Counted from the stretch's first letter, positions 33,226-42,962 are shown. The stretch is 64,000 nt of DNA from Undibacterium pigrum (GCF_003201815.1 NZ_QJKB01000008.1:186001-250000), one strand, 5' to 3'. Program-made: numbers and translations. The notes: generated by a model from the sequence alone, not told the origin.

Positions 33226-35208
33226 TCAGATATTGATATCAATATCTGGATTACTGGCAGTCGCTGCATTTCTTCTGTCTCGCGCCAGATCTGCTGCGCG
33301 CTGATATTCCAGCTCAGCCTGAGCTTCACGGTGCTGACCATCTGAGTTTTCATGTAAATCCAGCTCTACTGGCTCTACTGCTGACACGGCTTCTGGTGCT
33401 GTGACGGCATCGGCCTGTGCTTGTCGTGGTTTTTCTGCTGGCGTTTGCGGCAGGCCATCACGCACGCGATAGGCTGCTACGGCAGCAGAAATCAGGGGAT
33501 TGACATTTGCCTGTGCGCTTGTCGCAGGGGCTCGGGCGTTGTTGTTGACGATGACTTCGTTTTCCAGGACAAGGGGTTTGGGTTGCGTCGCCGGGTTATT
33601 TGTCGTTGTTCTTTGAGTCGCTTCCGGTGAACCTGTAGTCGCAAGAGGGTTGTTGATAAGAATGCCGTTGGTGTTGCTGGCAATTGCAGAAGACACGGGC
33701 TGATTTTGTGTATTCGCTGCTTCTGCGGGCTTATTGTTGTTATTGAGTGTGGCCTGGGCTTTGGTCGATGTTGCTTCTGACGCCGTGCTGCGATTGGTGT
33801 TGGTGGTACTGCTCTGATTTAATGTAGCTGCTGTACTCAGTTGCGCATTCAACTGCGCATTCAACTGAGTGGCTGCATTGCTAGTCTGCGTTTGTGCAGC
33901 AGCATCCGGCTCGGTTGCCGTCAAAGAATTGCCCGCTAAAGCATTGGCATTCACAGGCGGATTAGTCTGGTTTTGCGTGAATACATTTTCCTGCACGCTG
34001 CTTGCGATGTCCGGTTCACCGGCATTGGCTGTCTGGGTATTGAGCAGGGATGCTGGCGTGCTTATATTGTTGAGCAGATTATCCGCCAGTGTTGTATCAA
34101 CATTGAGAGGGTTTGCGCTTGCAGATGCACTGACCTGAGTGTTTGTCGCTGGAACCGCATTTACATCGGCACCAGCAGGCTCCTCATTTGCTGTAGCGTT
34201 ATTGGTAGCTCCAGCCTGGATATTAGCGGTCGTTGCAGTTTGACTTTCAGCAGTTGCATTATCTGCCTGAACAGTATTGGAGGTGCTGATGATCGCCGAT
34301 TGCAAAGCTTCATTTGTCAACACTTGCTGGAGCTGGACATCAGCATCTGCAGGCACTTGTTCATCTACATCTACTGGCAGTGCAAAATTGTTGTTGGCAT
34401 TTGGCGCGTTGGCAGAATTTGTCGCACTTGCTGTCGCTGCAGTGTTCGCAGCAGCCGTGATATCCGGGTTGATCGTAGCGGCGGCGATAGCATCTGTTGC
34501 CTGACCCGCGCTTAAGCTGGCTGCGATATTGCCTGAGGCCAGATCTTGATTTTGTGCAAGAACATCGTTTTCCGCATTGCCCAAAGCCTGCAATGCCTGT
34601 GTCAGCAAAGTCAGGGTCTCACCAGGATTTTGCGCCAGCGCACTTTGAAAGTCGATGACGTCCAGCGTCAGTGAACTGTCACTTCCTGGTGCGGGAGGGC
34701 TCTGTAAGCTAATTCCGATTTTTGATAATTGCTCGAACAAACCAGCTTCTGCCGCATCTGGCCTGGCGGCATTGAGCGCCTGCAACAAACTGTCATTGCT
34801 GGTTGGGATGAGGGGATTCTCAGTAAGATTAGAATTGCTTGCCTGGAGGCGATTAAAAGTATCAACAAACAGCCCGGCAATGGTGGTGATTTGCTCAATG
34901 TTCGCGCTGGTCTGTTTGGTATCTGCCTGGGCTGAGGCGTTTGTAGTATTAGTTTGGGGAACGTTCGTCGTTGCCTGGGTAGCTTGCCTGCTTTGCAGCC
35001 GTGCTGTGCTGTCGAGCAATTGGCCCAGGGTAGAGACATCGACCAGCACACTGGTGCCACGAATCGCTTCCAGTTCGCTTTGTTGATTGCTGGTGACAGG
35101 CAAGACTGCATCATTGCTGACAATATCAATTGCCAGCGTGTTTTGCACTGATGGTGTTGCAGTTGCTGTAAACGGTGCTGCAACTGCGCTGATGGGAGCG
35201 ATAATCAT
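33226..35208 (-). CDS. Large low-complexity Ala/Asn/Thr/Gln-rich protein of unknown function
   Basis: 660 residues. The first ~230 residues have ordinary helical character (SELEAIRGTSVLVDVSTLGQLLDSTARL, SLLQALNAARPDAAEAGLFEQLSKIGISLQ, ETLTLLTQALQALGNAEND); residues ~230-580 are dominated by A, N, T, S and Q with runs such as PNANNNFA and a QLNAQLNAQL repeat; the last ~90 turn charged (ELDLHENSDGQHREAQAELEYQRAADLARDRR). No signal peptide, membrane segment or catalytic motif. This layout resembles the disordered part of flagellar hook-length (FliK-like) or secreted needle-ruler proteins, but the FliK C-terminal domain is not seen and no flagellar genes are near. It is alone between two terminators. 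Confidence 0.7.
   Translation of the reverse strand: MIIAPISAVAAPFTATATPSVQNTLAIDIVSNDAVLPVTSNQQSELEAIRGTSVLVDVSTLGQLLDSTARLQSRQATQATTNVPQTNTTNASAQADTKQTSANIEQITTIAGLFVDTFNRLQASNSNLTENPLIPTSNDSLLQALNAARPDAAEAGLFEQLSKIGISLQSPPAPGSDSSLTLDVIDFQSALAQNPGETLTLLTQALQALGNAENDVLAQNQDLASGNIAASLSAGQATDAIAAATINPDITAAANTAATASATNSANAPNANNNFALPVDVDEQVPADADVQLQQVLTNEALQSAIISTSNTVQADNATAESQTATTANIQAGATNNATANEEPAGADVNAVPATNTQVSASASANPLNVDTTLADNLLNNISTPASLLNTQTANAGEPDIASSVQENVFTQNQTNPPVNANALAGNSLTATEPDAAAQTQTSNAATQLNAQLNAQLSTAATLNQSSTTNTNRSTASEATSTKAQATLNNNNKPAEAANTQNQPVSSAIASNTNGILINNPLATTGSPEATQRTTTNNPATQPKPLVLENEVIVNNNARAPATSAQANVNPLISAAVAAYRVRDGLPQTPAEKPRQAQADAVTAPEAVSAVEPVELDLHENSDGQHREAQAELEYQRAADLARDRRNAATASNPDIDINI
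33842..33865. repeat. 12-bp tandem duplication inside the low-complexity gene
   Basis: TGCGCATTCAAC occurs twice in tandem (33842-33853, 33854-33865) and encodes the Q-L-N-A repeat on the minus strand. In frame, so copy-number change would not break the protein. Confidence 0.8.
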
Positions 35209-35314
35209 AATGGACCTGCTTTCGATAAGCCAGACTGTCTTGCCAGTATGTGCTGGTATTTATGTGCACTCTGTGCGCTGGCTCACGGATAGCTTCATCA
35301 GTCTCTATGATAAA

Positions 35315-35347
35315 AAAATCCTCATAGCGCTTGGCTATGAGGATTTT
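35315..35347 (-). terminator. Intrinsic terminator of the Tricorn protease gene
   Basis: Minus-strand reading: 14-bp perfect stem AAAATCCTCATAGC / GCTATGAGGATTTT, 5-nt loop, followed by seven T residues. It lies 18 bp past the stop. Confidence 0.93.
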
Positions 35348-35365
35348 AAGTAAGCTAAGAACAAA

Positions 35366-38300
35366 TTATTTTAATGGTGGAATGACTTGCGGCACCATGG
35401 GTTTGACAGGTTGCTCCTTGAGTTTTTTTTCCAGCAATTGTATGGCTGCTTCCAGTTGCTGGTCTTTGCCATTGAAGGTGGCGTGCGGCAGATTGTCGAC
35501 TTCAACATCCGGTGAGACGCCCACACCTTCCACCAGCCAGCGGCCATCCATGCCGAATTGTGCATTTTCCGCTGCCCTGATCATGCCATTGTCAGACAGG
35601 GAGTTATTGTCAGACAGCCAGACACCTGCACCTGCCGTACGCTTGCCAACCAGTGGCCCCAGCTTCAAAGCCTTGACGCCGGCAGCAAAAGTTTCGCCGT
35701 CGGAATAAGTCAGTTCATCCACCAGCACCACCAGATGGCCGCGGAAGGTTTGCTGCATATTGGTGTACGGTGCAGAAGTCGGTGTCGCCCAGAAAGCCCA
35801 GGCCTTGCGCAAGAGTTTTTCTATGATCCAGCTATCGATATTGCCACCACGGTTGCGGCGCACGTCGATGATCAGGCCATCGCGTTCTATATTGCTATAA
35901 AACTCGCGTGCAAAGCTATTGATATCCTGCGCACCCATGGCGCGCAAATGCAGGTAACCGATGCGGCCTTGTGAGACCTTGTTGACCTGTTCACTACGGC
36001 TTTGCTCCCAGTCGCCATAACGCAGGTTGGCATGTTTTACCATATTGACTGGCGTCACGATCACCGCACGGCTGGCCTGCTCGCCGCGTTTGACATGCAT
36101 CAACACCTGTTTGTCAGCCTGGTTGGTCAGCAGGTCAGAAATATCACGTGCTTCCAGCACTGGCTGGCCATTGATGGCGGTGATGACATCACCTTCACGG
36201 ATATCCAGGTCTGGTTGCGACAGCGGTGCGCGTTCTGATGGCAATTCTGCTTCGGTACGATAGATGTGGTCGATGCGATAGCCCACTGCCGTGCGGCTCA
36301 ATACCGCGCCCAGGGAAGTCGCCTGGCCTTCAGGCGCTGCGCGGCGGATATCGCCAGGGCGGGATTGTGAATGCAGGGTGCTGACTTCACTGGCCATCAG
36401 GCCCAGCACGTCATTCAATTCTGTCCTGTCGGTAATGCGGTCGACCAGAGGTGCATATTTGCTGCGTACCTTGTTCCAGTCTACGCCACGCATTTTGTCG
36501 TCGAACAAATAATCCCTGTGCATGCGCCAGGCGTCGGCATACATTTGTTGCCATTCCTGTTTGGGGCTGAGGAAGAAACTCCAGTCACTGACATTGACTC
36601 TGGCTTTGCTGAGGTCGCCCGGTTGTTTTGCACCAGCTTCAACAATGTAGAAATCGCCAGCGCCCGTCATGCTATGGGTCTGGTAAAACACGTGTTTCAT
36701 GTCGGCAGACAAGTCGAACTGGCGCACATTGCTGGCAAAGGTTTCTGGCTGTGGCGAACTCTTGCTGATGGCCAGTGTCTTCAGGATGGTTTTACCATCC
36801 GTGCCATCCTGTTCAGTGAAGTAGATGCGCTTGTCATCCATCGCCAGGCTGCGGTAGTTGCCATAGGCCAGTGGCACCTGGTACAGCCTTTCTGCCAGAC
36901 CAGCGTACTGTATGGCGGGCTTGGATGTTTTTTTGCTTTCGTCTGGCTTGTCTGTTGCTTTGTCGGTGGTTTTTTCTGCTGCTTTATCCGTCGACTTATC
37001 AGTTACTTTATCGGCTGGCTTTTCTGTTGCCTTGTCATTCGCTGGCGACTTGCTCAACTCGTCGTCAGCCTTGAAGGGGAAGCGGTTGCCACTCTGCAGT
37101 GCCAGTGCATACAGGCCTGTGCGTTTTTCGAAATGTGGGCCCATGTTGCGGTCGCCCCAGGGGGTACGATTACTAACCTGGAAATTGCGTTCAGAGAAGA
37201 AATACAGCCAGCGTCCGTCAGAGGAAAATACCGGCGCATGCGAGTTGTATTTGTCGCTGGTGACAAAATGCAGTTGCTTGCTGTCCAGTGAGTACAAACC
37301 TATCTGCGGTCTTTGCAGTTTATTGTTGGCCCTGATGATGGCGATGGTTTTGCTGTCCGGTGACCAGACAACTTCTTCCTGTCTCTCGGCACCCAGCTTG
37401 CCTGCATCGTCTATCAACTGATTGGCTTTGGTCGCCAGGTCCAGCAGCCACAGCCTGCCACGTTTGTCGGTATGTGCCAGCCATTTGCCATCAGGGGAGG
37501 GGATGATGCGGTAGCGGTGTACGTCACCATTGCTGCTCAATACCTCGGGTTTGCCTAGGCCATCGGCTGGGAATTTCCAGATTTCGTTTTCACCTGTGGT
37601 GTCGACTATCGCGTAGACGGATTTGCCATCGTGAGAAAACACGGCTTCACGTGCGCGTGCGTTTTCAGGCACTGGCAAATCTATACGTCTTTGCGGGCCT
37701 GTGCCTGCAATCGTCAGGCGGCCGCGGGCGGTGAACAACAGGCGCTCTTCCTTGCCTGCGATTTCTACATTGCTCAGATAATCCAGCGGCGTTCTGATAA
37801 GGCGTTTGCGCTGCTGGTCAAAATCAGAAACCAGATCAATATTCAAGGTTTGGTCTTTGGCGCTGCTGATATCGAGTACATGCAAATCTGCCCCCAGCTG
37901 GTAGGCGATCTTGCCGTCACCCAGGCTGGGGTTACGCACTTCCCAATCCTTGTGCTGGGTCAGGACACGGGCATCGGTGCCGTCAGGATTGGCGCTCCAG
38001 ATATTGTAGGCACCATTGCGGTCACTGATGAAATACAGCTTGCCTTTCCAAAGCATGGGACGGCGGTTATTGCTTTTGTCATCGGCAAATAATTGCTGGG
38101 CTTCGGTTTTACCCTGCACATCGTAACGCCAGAGCTGGGCGATGGCACCACCTCTATATTGCTTGGCATTGTCATTGGTCATGTGCAAGCCAAAGCGGGT
38201 GAAGTACAGGTATTTGCCGCTATCATCCAGCACGGCTTCATTCGCATCCGCGACCGGGAAGACCTTGCGTATCAGGGTTTGCGGATTGATGGCCGCGACG

Positions 38301-38701
38301 ATGCGGTGCGAGGCCGGGCCTGTGCTATTGAGCGTGCTGATCAGCACTTCGCCACTGGCGGTCCAGCCCAGTACGCCTACCTGGTCGTTTTCAAAACTGA
38401 TGCGCTTCGGCACGCCACCTGCCATGGGCATGACATAGGCTTCCGCCGCACCTTCGTAGGCAGCGGAAAATGCCAGCCATTTACCGTCTGGCGAGATGGC
38501 TGGCAATACTTCGGATGCCGGGTGGCTGGTCAGTCTTTGTGCCTGGCCGCCATTGCTGCCTACTTTCCATAAATCACCCTCTGCAGTAAACACCACTGCA
38601 TCGCCGCGTATGCTGGGAAAACGATAATAAGCAGGTGCGGCCAATGCCGAGGTCATCAGGCTGGTCAGGCTGAGTGCGAGGGTGAGTTTGGAAAGTCTCA
38701 T
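35366..38701 (-). CDS. Tricorn-type S41 family protease, exported
   Basis: 1111 residues. Signal peptide through MTSALA; beta-propeller repeats of the PD40/TolB type (RFPSIRGDAVVFTAEGDLWKV, ISPDGKWLAFSA, SPDSKTIAIIRANN, SSDGRWLYFFSERN); a Lys/Asp/Thr-rich spacer around residues 550-590; a Tricorn C1 core; a PDZ domain (REGDVITAINGQPV); and the S41 catalytic region with nucleophile S1000 in ELTYSDGETFAAGVKAL. Tricorn proteases degrade oligopeptides; this bacterial exported form probably works in the periplasm. It is single-gene, with its own terminator. The charged spacer (repeats of T-D-K, A-T-E-K) is an insertion between propeller parts. Confidence 0.93.
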   Translation of the reverse strand: MRLSKLTLALSLTSLMTSALAAPAYYRFPSIRGDAVVFTAEGDLWKVGSNGGQAQRLTSHPASEVLPAISPDGKWLAFSAAYEGAAEAYVMPMAGGVPKRISFENDQVGVLGWTASGEVLISTLNSTGPASHRIVAAINPQTLIRKVFPVADANEAVLDDSGKYLYFTRFGLHMTNDNAKQYRGGAIAQLWRYDVQGKTEAQQLFADDKSNNRRPMLWKGKLYFISDRNGAYNIWSANPDGTDARVLTQHKDWEVRNPSLGDGKIAYQLGADLHVLDISSAKDQTLNIDLVSDFDQQRKRLIRTPLDYLSNVEIAGKEERLLFTARGRLTIAGTGPQRRIDLPVPENARAREAVFSHDGKSVYAIVDTTGENEIWKFPADGLGKPEVLSSNGDVHRYRIIPSPDGKWLAHTDKRGRLWLLDLATKANQLIDDAGKLGAERQEEVVWSPDSKTIAIIRANNKLQRPQIGLYSLDSKQLHFVTSDKYNSHAPVFSSDGRWLYFFSERNFQVSNRTPWGDRNMGPHFEKRTGLYALALQSGNRFPFKADDELSKSPANDKATEKPADKVTDKSTDKAAEKTTDKATDKPDESKKTSKPAIQYAGLAERLYQVPLAYGNYRSLAMDDKRIYFTEQDGTDGKTILKTLAISKSSPQPETFASNVRQFDLSADMKHVFYQTHSMTGAGDFYIVEAGAKQPGDLSKARVNVSDWSFFLSPKQEWQQMYADAWRMHRDYLFDDKMRGVDWNKVRSKYAPLVDRITDRTELNDVLGLMASEVSTLHSQSRPGDIRRAAPEGQATSLGAVLSRTAVGYRIDHIYRTEAELPSERAPLSQPDLDIREGDVITAINGQPVLEARDISDLLTNQADKQVLMHVKRGEQASRAVIVTPVNMVKHANLRYGDWEQSRSEQVNKVSQGRIGYLHLRAMGAQDINSFAREFYSNIERDGLIIDVRRNRGGNIDSWIIEKLLRKAWAFWATPTSAPYTNMQQTFRGHLVVLVDELTYSDGETFAAGVKALKLGPLVGKRTAGAGVWLSDNNSLSDNGMIRAAENAQFGMDGRWLVEGVGVSPDVEVDNLPHATFNGKDQQLEAAIQLLEKKLKEQPVKPMVPQVIPPLK

Positions 38702-39068
38702 TTGTGGTCTCGAATTAGGAGGTGGATGTTGTTATGGTGAAGCTGCTTAAAAAGGAAACGAATAAAGGAACCGAATTTTGTATTGCCATACTGCTCATTG
38801 CTTATTTTTCACTACGCATACATTCATATCAAACTGGTATTGCCTGAAAACAAAGCTTTATACAGGTAATTGCAACAAACTGTAAGCAGCTTTTCAAGCT
38901 TACGGGGGAAATACGCTTACATGAGGTTTTAAGCTTACATTTGGCGCTTACACCTGCCTTGAAATGTTAAAAAATATGTCGTACTCTGGGTGCTGGATTT
39001 CCGCATGGAAACTACGCGTGGAAATTACGCATGGACTTAATAAATTACGGGCAGACCAAAGGTGCATC
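38702..39068. other. Divergent intergenic region between Tricorn protease and GH44 genes
   Basis: 367 bp carrying both promoters. Apart from the GCTTAC motif array listed separately, I see AT-rich sequence with no further gene. An in-frame extension of the GH44 frame reaches 38964 but lacks a ribosome site and would bury the signal peptide. Confidence 0.5.
38881..38952 (+). promoter_or_regulatory. Array of GCTTAC motifs upstream of the GH44 gene
   Basis: One inverted copy TGTAAGC at 38881-38887, then direct copies of GCTTAC at 38898, 38915, 38933 and 38946; three of the four direct copies are followed by A. Spacings of 17, 18 and 13 bp. TGTAAGC and GCTTACA are the two halves of the LacI-family-like palindrome TGTAAGCGCTTACA. 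They sit 117-188 bp before the start codon, as a set of regulator sites would. Confidence 0.5.
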
Positions 39069-40850
39069 ATGAGACAAGTCAGCTTGTGCAAAGTTCTTTT
39101 AATTTTAGGTATTTCTGCGGAAATTTCGACATCCTCAGCGCAGAGTGTCACGTTTTCTATCGATACCCAGGCCGAACGCAAAACCATCAGCCCGCTGATC
39201 TATGGCTATAACGCCTATGCCGATGGCACCAATCGTGCTGGTTGGGAAAACCAGGGCGGGCAAGCCAGCCTGCAAAGCCTGAACATGCGCTCACGCCGCC
39301 TGGGCGGCAATAATATGACCAGCTATAACTGGGAAAACGGTGTCAGCAATTCTGGCAATGACTGGTGCCATTCTTCCAATGCTGGTGTCAGTGCCACAGC
39401 CGGAGCGGGTAATCCCAATTCCAACAATGGTCTTGCCTATTACGCGCCAGGTGCGGCCTTGCAAAGTTTCCAGGACCAGTCACTGGTACTGGGCACTTAT
39501 TCCCTGTTGCAATTGCCTGCTGCTGGCAAGTTACCCAAAGACATCGTCAACCTGAACCCGCCATCAACTTGCATGGGTTACCAGTTATGGCAAAGCACCG
39601 CCGGGCCTTCCAATGTTGATACTTCGCGCTGGGTGAATATCGTCAATGACAAACCGGCATCTGCTGGTGGCCTGAGCCTGACCCCCGGTTTGAACGATGG
39701 TGTCGTGTATATTGATGAAGAGATCAATTTCCTGTTGCAGAAATATGGCGCCGCCTCTTCTGCGCAAGGTATTAAAGGCTATGAACTCGATAACGAGCCT
39801 GACCTCTGGCATCACTGGACAACGAACAGCGGCGAGAGTGGTACGCATGCCAATCTTTATCCTGTAGTGACGACCGTAACTGACGTCATACAAAAAAACA
39901 TAGGTCTGGCAAAGACCATCAAGCGCATGGATGCCAGTGCAGAGACCTTTGGCCCGGCAGTAAGTGGTTATCTGGGCTTGTTCAGTTTGTGGGCCGTGTG
40001 GGATGGTTCAGCCTCGCATCAACCTGCTGACTGGGGACAATACAATGTCGAGCCTTATTACAGCAATAACACTGGCGACCGTTATCGCTACAATGGCATG
40101 AGCCTGGCCAATGCCTATCTGGCAAAAATGAATCAGGCATCGCAAACTGCGGGCCGCCGTTTGCTGGATGTGTTTTCTTTTCACTATTATCCACAAGCTT
40201 CTTACAATGCGACAGACCGCGTGCAGGCAGCGCGCAGCCTGTGGGATGCCACTTATGTAGAGCCAAGCTGGATCACCCAGAATGGCAATGGTTTCACCGA
40301 TGGCCGGGCCTTGCAAATGCTGCCCAAGTTACAGAGATCCATTAGTGATTTTTATCCAGGCACCAAGCTGGCCGTGACGGAATATGATTTTGGTGGCAAG
40401 AGCGATATCACCGGCGCCATTGCCCAGGCCGATGCTTTGGGTGCTTTTGGCAAGCAGGGTGTGTATCTGGCGACTTATTTCGGTGACGCCGAACAGTTCA
40501 TTGCATCCGGTTTTAAAATCTATAGAAACTATGATGGCAATAAGTCTGTCTTTCCTGCTACCTCAGTCAAGGCAGTCGCCAGCAATAATGCGAATGCGGC
40601 GGTATATGCTGCAGTCGATGTCAATGACCCGAACGTCATTCATGTGATTGCCATTAACCGCCAGGCCAGCAATGTAACGAGCAGCTTCCAGCTCAGCCAT
40701 CCTGTGAATCTGAAGTATGCCCAGGTCTGGGGTGTCAGTGGCAGCAATGCCGCGATTACGGTCAGGACAGGTTTGAATAATATTACGCAAAATAAATTCA
40801 ATTACACTTTGCCTGCGCGCTCTGTCCTGCACTTTGTCCTGAAACCTTGA
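39069..40850 (+). CDS. Secreted glycoside hydrolase family 44 protein (endoglucanase/xyloglucanase-like)
   Basis: 593 residues from ATG 39069; signal peptide ending STSSAQS. GH44 hallmarks: SPLIYGYNAY, RLGGNNMTSYNWENGVSNSGNDWCHSSN, GYELDNEPDLWHHW with predicted acid/base E243, FSFHYYPQ, and LAVTEYDFGGKSDITGA with predicted nucleophile E438; a C-terminal beta-domain ends at 593. Family members cleave beta-1,4-glucans, often xyloglucan. No carbohydrate-binding module is seen. It is monocistronic and convergent with the oxidoreductase gene. The motif array upstream suggests sugar-responsive control. Confidence 0.88.
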   Translation: MRQVSLCKVLLILGISAEISTSSAQSVTFSIDTQAERKTISPLIYGYNAYADGTNRAGWENQGGQASLQSLNMRSRRLGGNNMTSYNWENGVSNSGNDWCHSSNAGVSATAGAGNPNSNNGLAYYAPGAALQSFQDQSLVLGTYSLLQLPAAGKLPKDIVNLNPPSTCMGYQLWQSTAGPSNVDTSRWVNIVNDKPASAGGLSLTPGLNDGVVYIDEEINFLLQKYGAASSAQGIKGYELDNEPDLWHHWTTNSGESGTHANLYPVVTTVTDVIQKNIGLAKTIKRMDASAETFGPAVSGYLGLFSLWAVWDGSASHQPADWGQYNVEPYYSNNTGDRYRYNGMSLANAYLAKMNQASQTAGRRLLDVFSFHYYPQASYNATDRVQAARSLWDATYVEPSWITQNGNGFTDGRALQMLPKLQRSISDFYPGTKLAVTEYDFGGKSDITGAIAQADALGAFGKQGVYLATYFGDAEQFIASGFKIYRNYDGNKSVFPATSVKAVASNNANAAVYAAVDVNDPNVIHVIAINRQASNVTSSFQLSHPVNLKYAQVWGVSGSNAAITVRTGLNNITQNKFNYTLPARSVLHFVLKP

Positions 40851-40861
40851 AATCTTGAAAG

Positions 40862-40897
40862 ATGAAGTAGCCACCTGCAAACTGGTGGCTACTTCAT
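40862..40897. terminator. Hairpin between GH44 and the CurA-type oxidoreductase gene
   Basis: Perfect 14-bp stem ATGAAGTAGCCACC (40862-40875) and GGTGGCTACTTCAT (40884-40897), 8-nt loop, between two convergent stops. No long T run on either side, so its strength as a terminator is uncertain. Confidence 0.65.
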
Positions 40898-40904
40898 ACA
40901 ATGC

Positions 40905-41918
40905 TTAAGCCTTGGTGACTTTCAAGATCAGCTTGCCATTGTTTTCACCTGTGAACAGTTTCTGGAAAGTGTCAGGGAAATTTTCCAGGCCATCGACGAT
41001 ATCTTCGCGGCTTTTCAATTTGCCGGACATGATCCAGCCACCCATGACCATCGCTGCTTCCATCGCACGTGGATAAAAGTCAGATACCATGACGCCCCTC
41101 AGCGTTGCGCGCTTGACCATCAGGTTCAAATAATTGGATGGGCCTTTGATCGCCGTCGTATTGTTGTACTGGGATATCGCACCGCAGATCACGACACGGG
41201 CACCAAAAGCCAGGTTGGCCAGGGCAGCATCGAGAATTTCACCACCGACATTATCGAAAAACACATCAATGCCATCAGGGCAATGCTGCTTCAAAGCGGC
41301 AGCGACATCTTCACTCTTGTAGTCGATGGCAGCATCAAAACCCAGTTCTTCTGTCAGGTAGCGGACTTTGTCTGCGCCACCTGCAATACCCACGACACGC
41401 GCTCCCTTGATCTTGGCAATCTGGCCGACGATAGTGCCCACCGCACCGGCGGCACCGGATATGACTACCGTATCGCCTTCCTTGGGCTGGCCTACTTCCA
41501 GCAAGCCGAAGTAGGCTGTCATGCCTGGCATGCCCAGGGTGCTCAGATACAGCGGCAGTGGTGCCAGCTTGGGATCTACCTTGCTGATGGCCTTGCCGTC
41601 AGAGTAGGCGTATTCCTGTACACCCAGCATGCCGCTGACATGGTCGCCGACTGCAAATTTAGGATTATTTGATTCAACTACCTCACCAACAGCCAGGGCG
41701 CGCATGACTTCGCCTAACGCCACTGGTGGCATGTAAGAATTCTTGTTGTCACTCATCCAGCCACGCATGGCAGGATCAAGCGAGATGTACAGGTTTTTAA
41801 TCAGAACCTCGCCATCTTGCAATTCACGCAATTGCTCAGTAACGTGGTGGAAATCGCTGGCTTTGACGCTGCCTTGTGGACGGGCTGCGAGTTTGAATTG
41901 ATAGTTGATGGCGTTCAT
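40905..41918 (-). CDS. NADP-dependent zinc-free oxidoreductase, CurA/PTGR-like MDR family
   Basis: 337 residues of the leukotriene B4 12-hydroxydehydrogenase/CurA branch: NLYISLDPAMRGWMSD near the N-terminus, GMPGMTAYFGLLEVGQPKEGDTVVISGAAGAVGTIVGQIAKIKGARVVGIAGG (nucleotide-binding), DVFFDNVGGEILDAAL and GAISQYN. It lacks zinc ligands. It reduces activated C=C bonds of enones. It is divergent from the LysR regulator 150 bp away, which probably controls it. Confidence 0.92.
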   Translation of the reverse strand: MNAINYQFKLAARPQGSVKASDFHHVTEQLRELQDGEVLIKNLYISLDPAMRGWMSDNKNSYMPPVALGEVMRALAVGEVVESNNPKFAVGDHVSGMLGVQEYAYSDGKAISKVDPKLAPLPLYLSTLGMPGMTAYFGLLEVGQPKEGDTVVISGAAGAVGTIVGQIAKIKGARVVGIAGGADKVRYLTEELGFDAAIDYKSEDVAAALKQHCPDGIDVFFDNVGGEILDAALANLAFGARVVICGAISQYNNTTAIKGPSNYLNLMVKRATLRGVMVSDFYPRAMEAAMVMGGWIMSGKLKSREDIVDGLENFPDTFQKLFTGENNGKLILKVTKA

Positions 41919-41994
41919 ATTGTGTCCTTATCAGAGTTTTACGGCTGTTGTTTAAGGCAGCGATGCGCTGACCATGGAGAGCAGTATAGGCAGG

Positions 41995-42040
41995 ATATTG
42001 TTGCTTGATAAGACAGGTATATTGCATAATATTGTTGCTT
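41995..42040. promoter_or_regulatory. Direct repeats in the oxidoreductase/LysR intergenic region
   Basis: ATATTGTTGCTT occurs at 41995-42006 and again at 42029-42040 (34 bp apart, about three helical turns), with a looser copy TGTTGTTTAAG near 41946. The region is the only one between the divergent starts, so these are candidate sites for the LysR-type regulator. Confidence 0.45.
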
Positions 42041-42068
42041 AAAACGGGACAATGAAAGAGGGCATTCC

Positions 42069-42962
42069 ATGCTGAATCCACAACACTTGGCGGTATTTGC
42101 CACGATTATCCGTGCTGGCAGCATCAGCAAGGCAGCCATACAGCTCGGGTGTGGCAAGTCTTTGCTGTCGCGGCAACTGGCCAAGCTGGAAGAAGACCTG
42201 GGCGCACGCCTGATACAACGCTCGACCCGCAAGCTGACCCTGACTGAAATCGGTGAGCAAGTCTTGCATGAGGCACAGCGCATCGATGTTGCGCTGGCAA
42301 ACATAGAGCAGATGGCTGGCCAGCATCAGCAAGAAGTCAAAGGGCGTTTGCGCGTCACTTGCCCCATGCCAGCCGTCGCCAGACTGGTGCCAGTCATGAC
42401 GGAGTTTTGCCAGCGTTACCCACAAATCGACTTTGCCCTGCAAGTGGAAGACCGCCTGGTGGATTTAATCGCCGGGCAAATTGATGTTGCCATCCGGGTT
42501 GCTCATCTGGATGACTCCAACCTCATTGCCCGCAAACTGGTGGATAGCCAGCGCATACTCTGTGCTTCGCCAGCTTATCTGGCAAAGGCAGGCAAGCCTG
42601 TAGTGGCTGAAGACCTGGCGCAACATGCCTGTTTGCTCTACATCAATGCAGGCCGCGCGAACGATGAATGGACTTTGCTACAGGATGGCGAACCAAAAAA
42701 GATCAGGGTGACCAGCCATTTTCAATCAAATAATGGCATTGCCCTGGTGACTGCTGCCTGCTCGGGGGCGGGTATCCTGCTGATCGACAAACTCATCGTC
42801 AGCAAGCATTTGAAGAGTGGAGAGTTGGTGGCCGTGCTGGACAATTATCAATTGCCCAGTGGCTCACCAGTGTATGCAGTTTATCCAGCGCGCGACTGGC
42901 TGGCTTTGAAAACGGCCACTTTCGTGGCCTTCCTGCAGGAGAGATTATTTACCGGCGTCTGA
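42069..42962 (+). CDS. LysR family transcriptional regulator
   Basis: 297 residues. N-terminal winged helix-turn-helix ([56 protein letters not shown]) and a LysR substrate domain ([17 protein letters not shown].., [20 protein letters not shown]). Closest style is the CrgA/AaeR subgroup. It is divergent from the CurA-type oxidoreductase, the probable target. Its 3' end overlaps argD on the opposite strand by 18 bp. Confidence 0.92.
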   Translation: MLNPQHLAVFATIIRAGSISKAAIQLGCGKSLLSRQLAKLEEDLGARLIQRSTRKLTLTEIGEQVLHEAQRIDVALANIEQMAGQHQQEVKGRLRVTCPMPAVARLVPVMTEFCQRYPQIDFALQVEDRLVDLIAGQIDVAIRVAHLDDSNLIARKLVDSQRILCASPAYLAKAGKPVVAEDLAQHACLLYINAGRANDEWTLLQDGEPKKIRVTSHFQSNNGIALVTAACSGAGILLIDKLIVSKHLKSGELVAVLDNYQLPSGSPVYAVYPARDWLALKTATFVAFLQERLFTGV

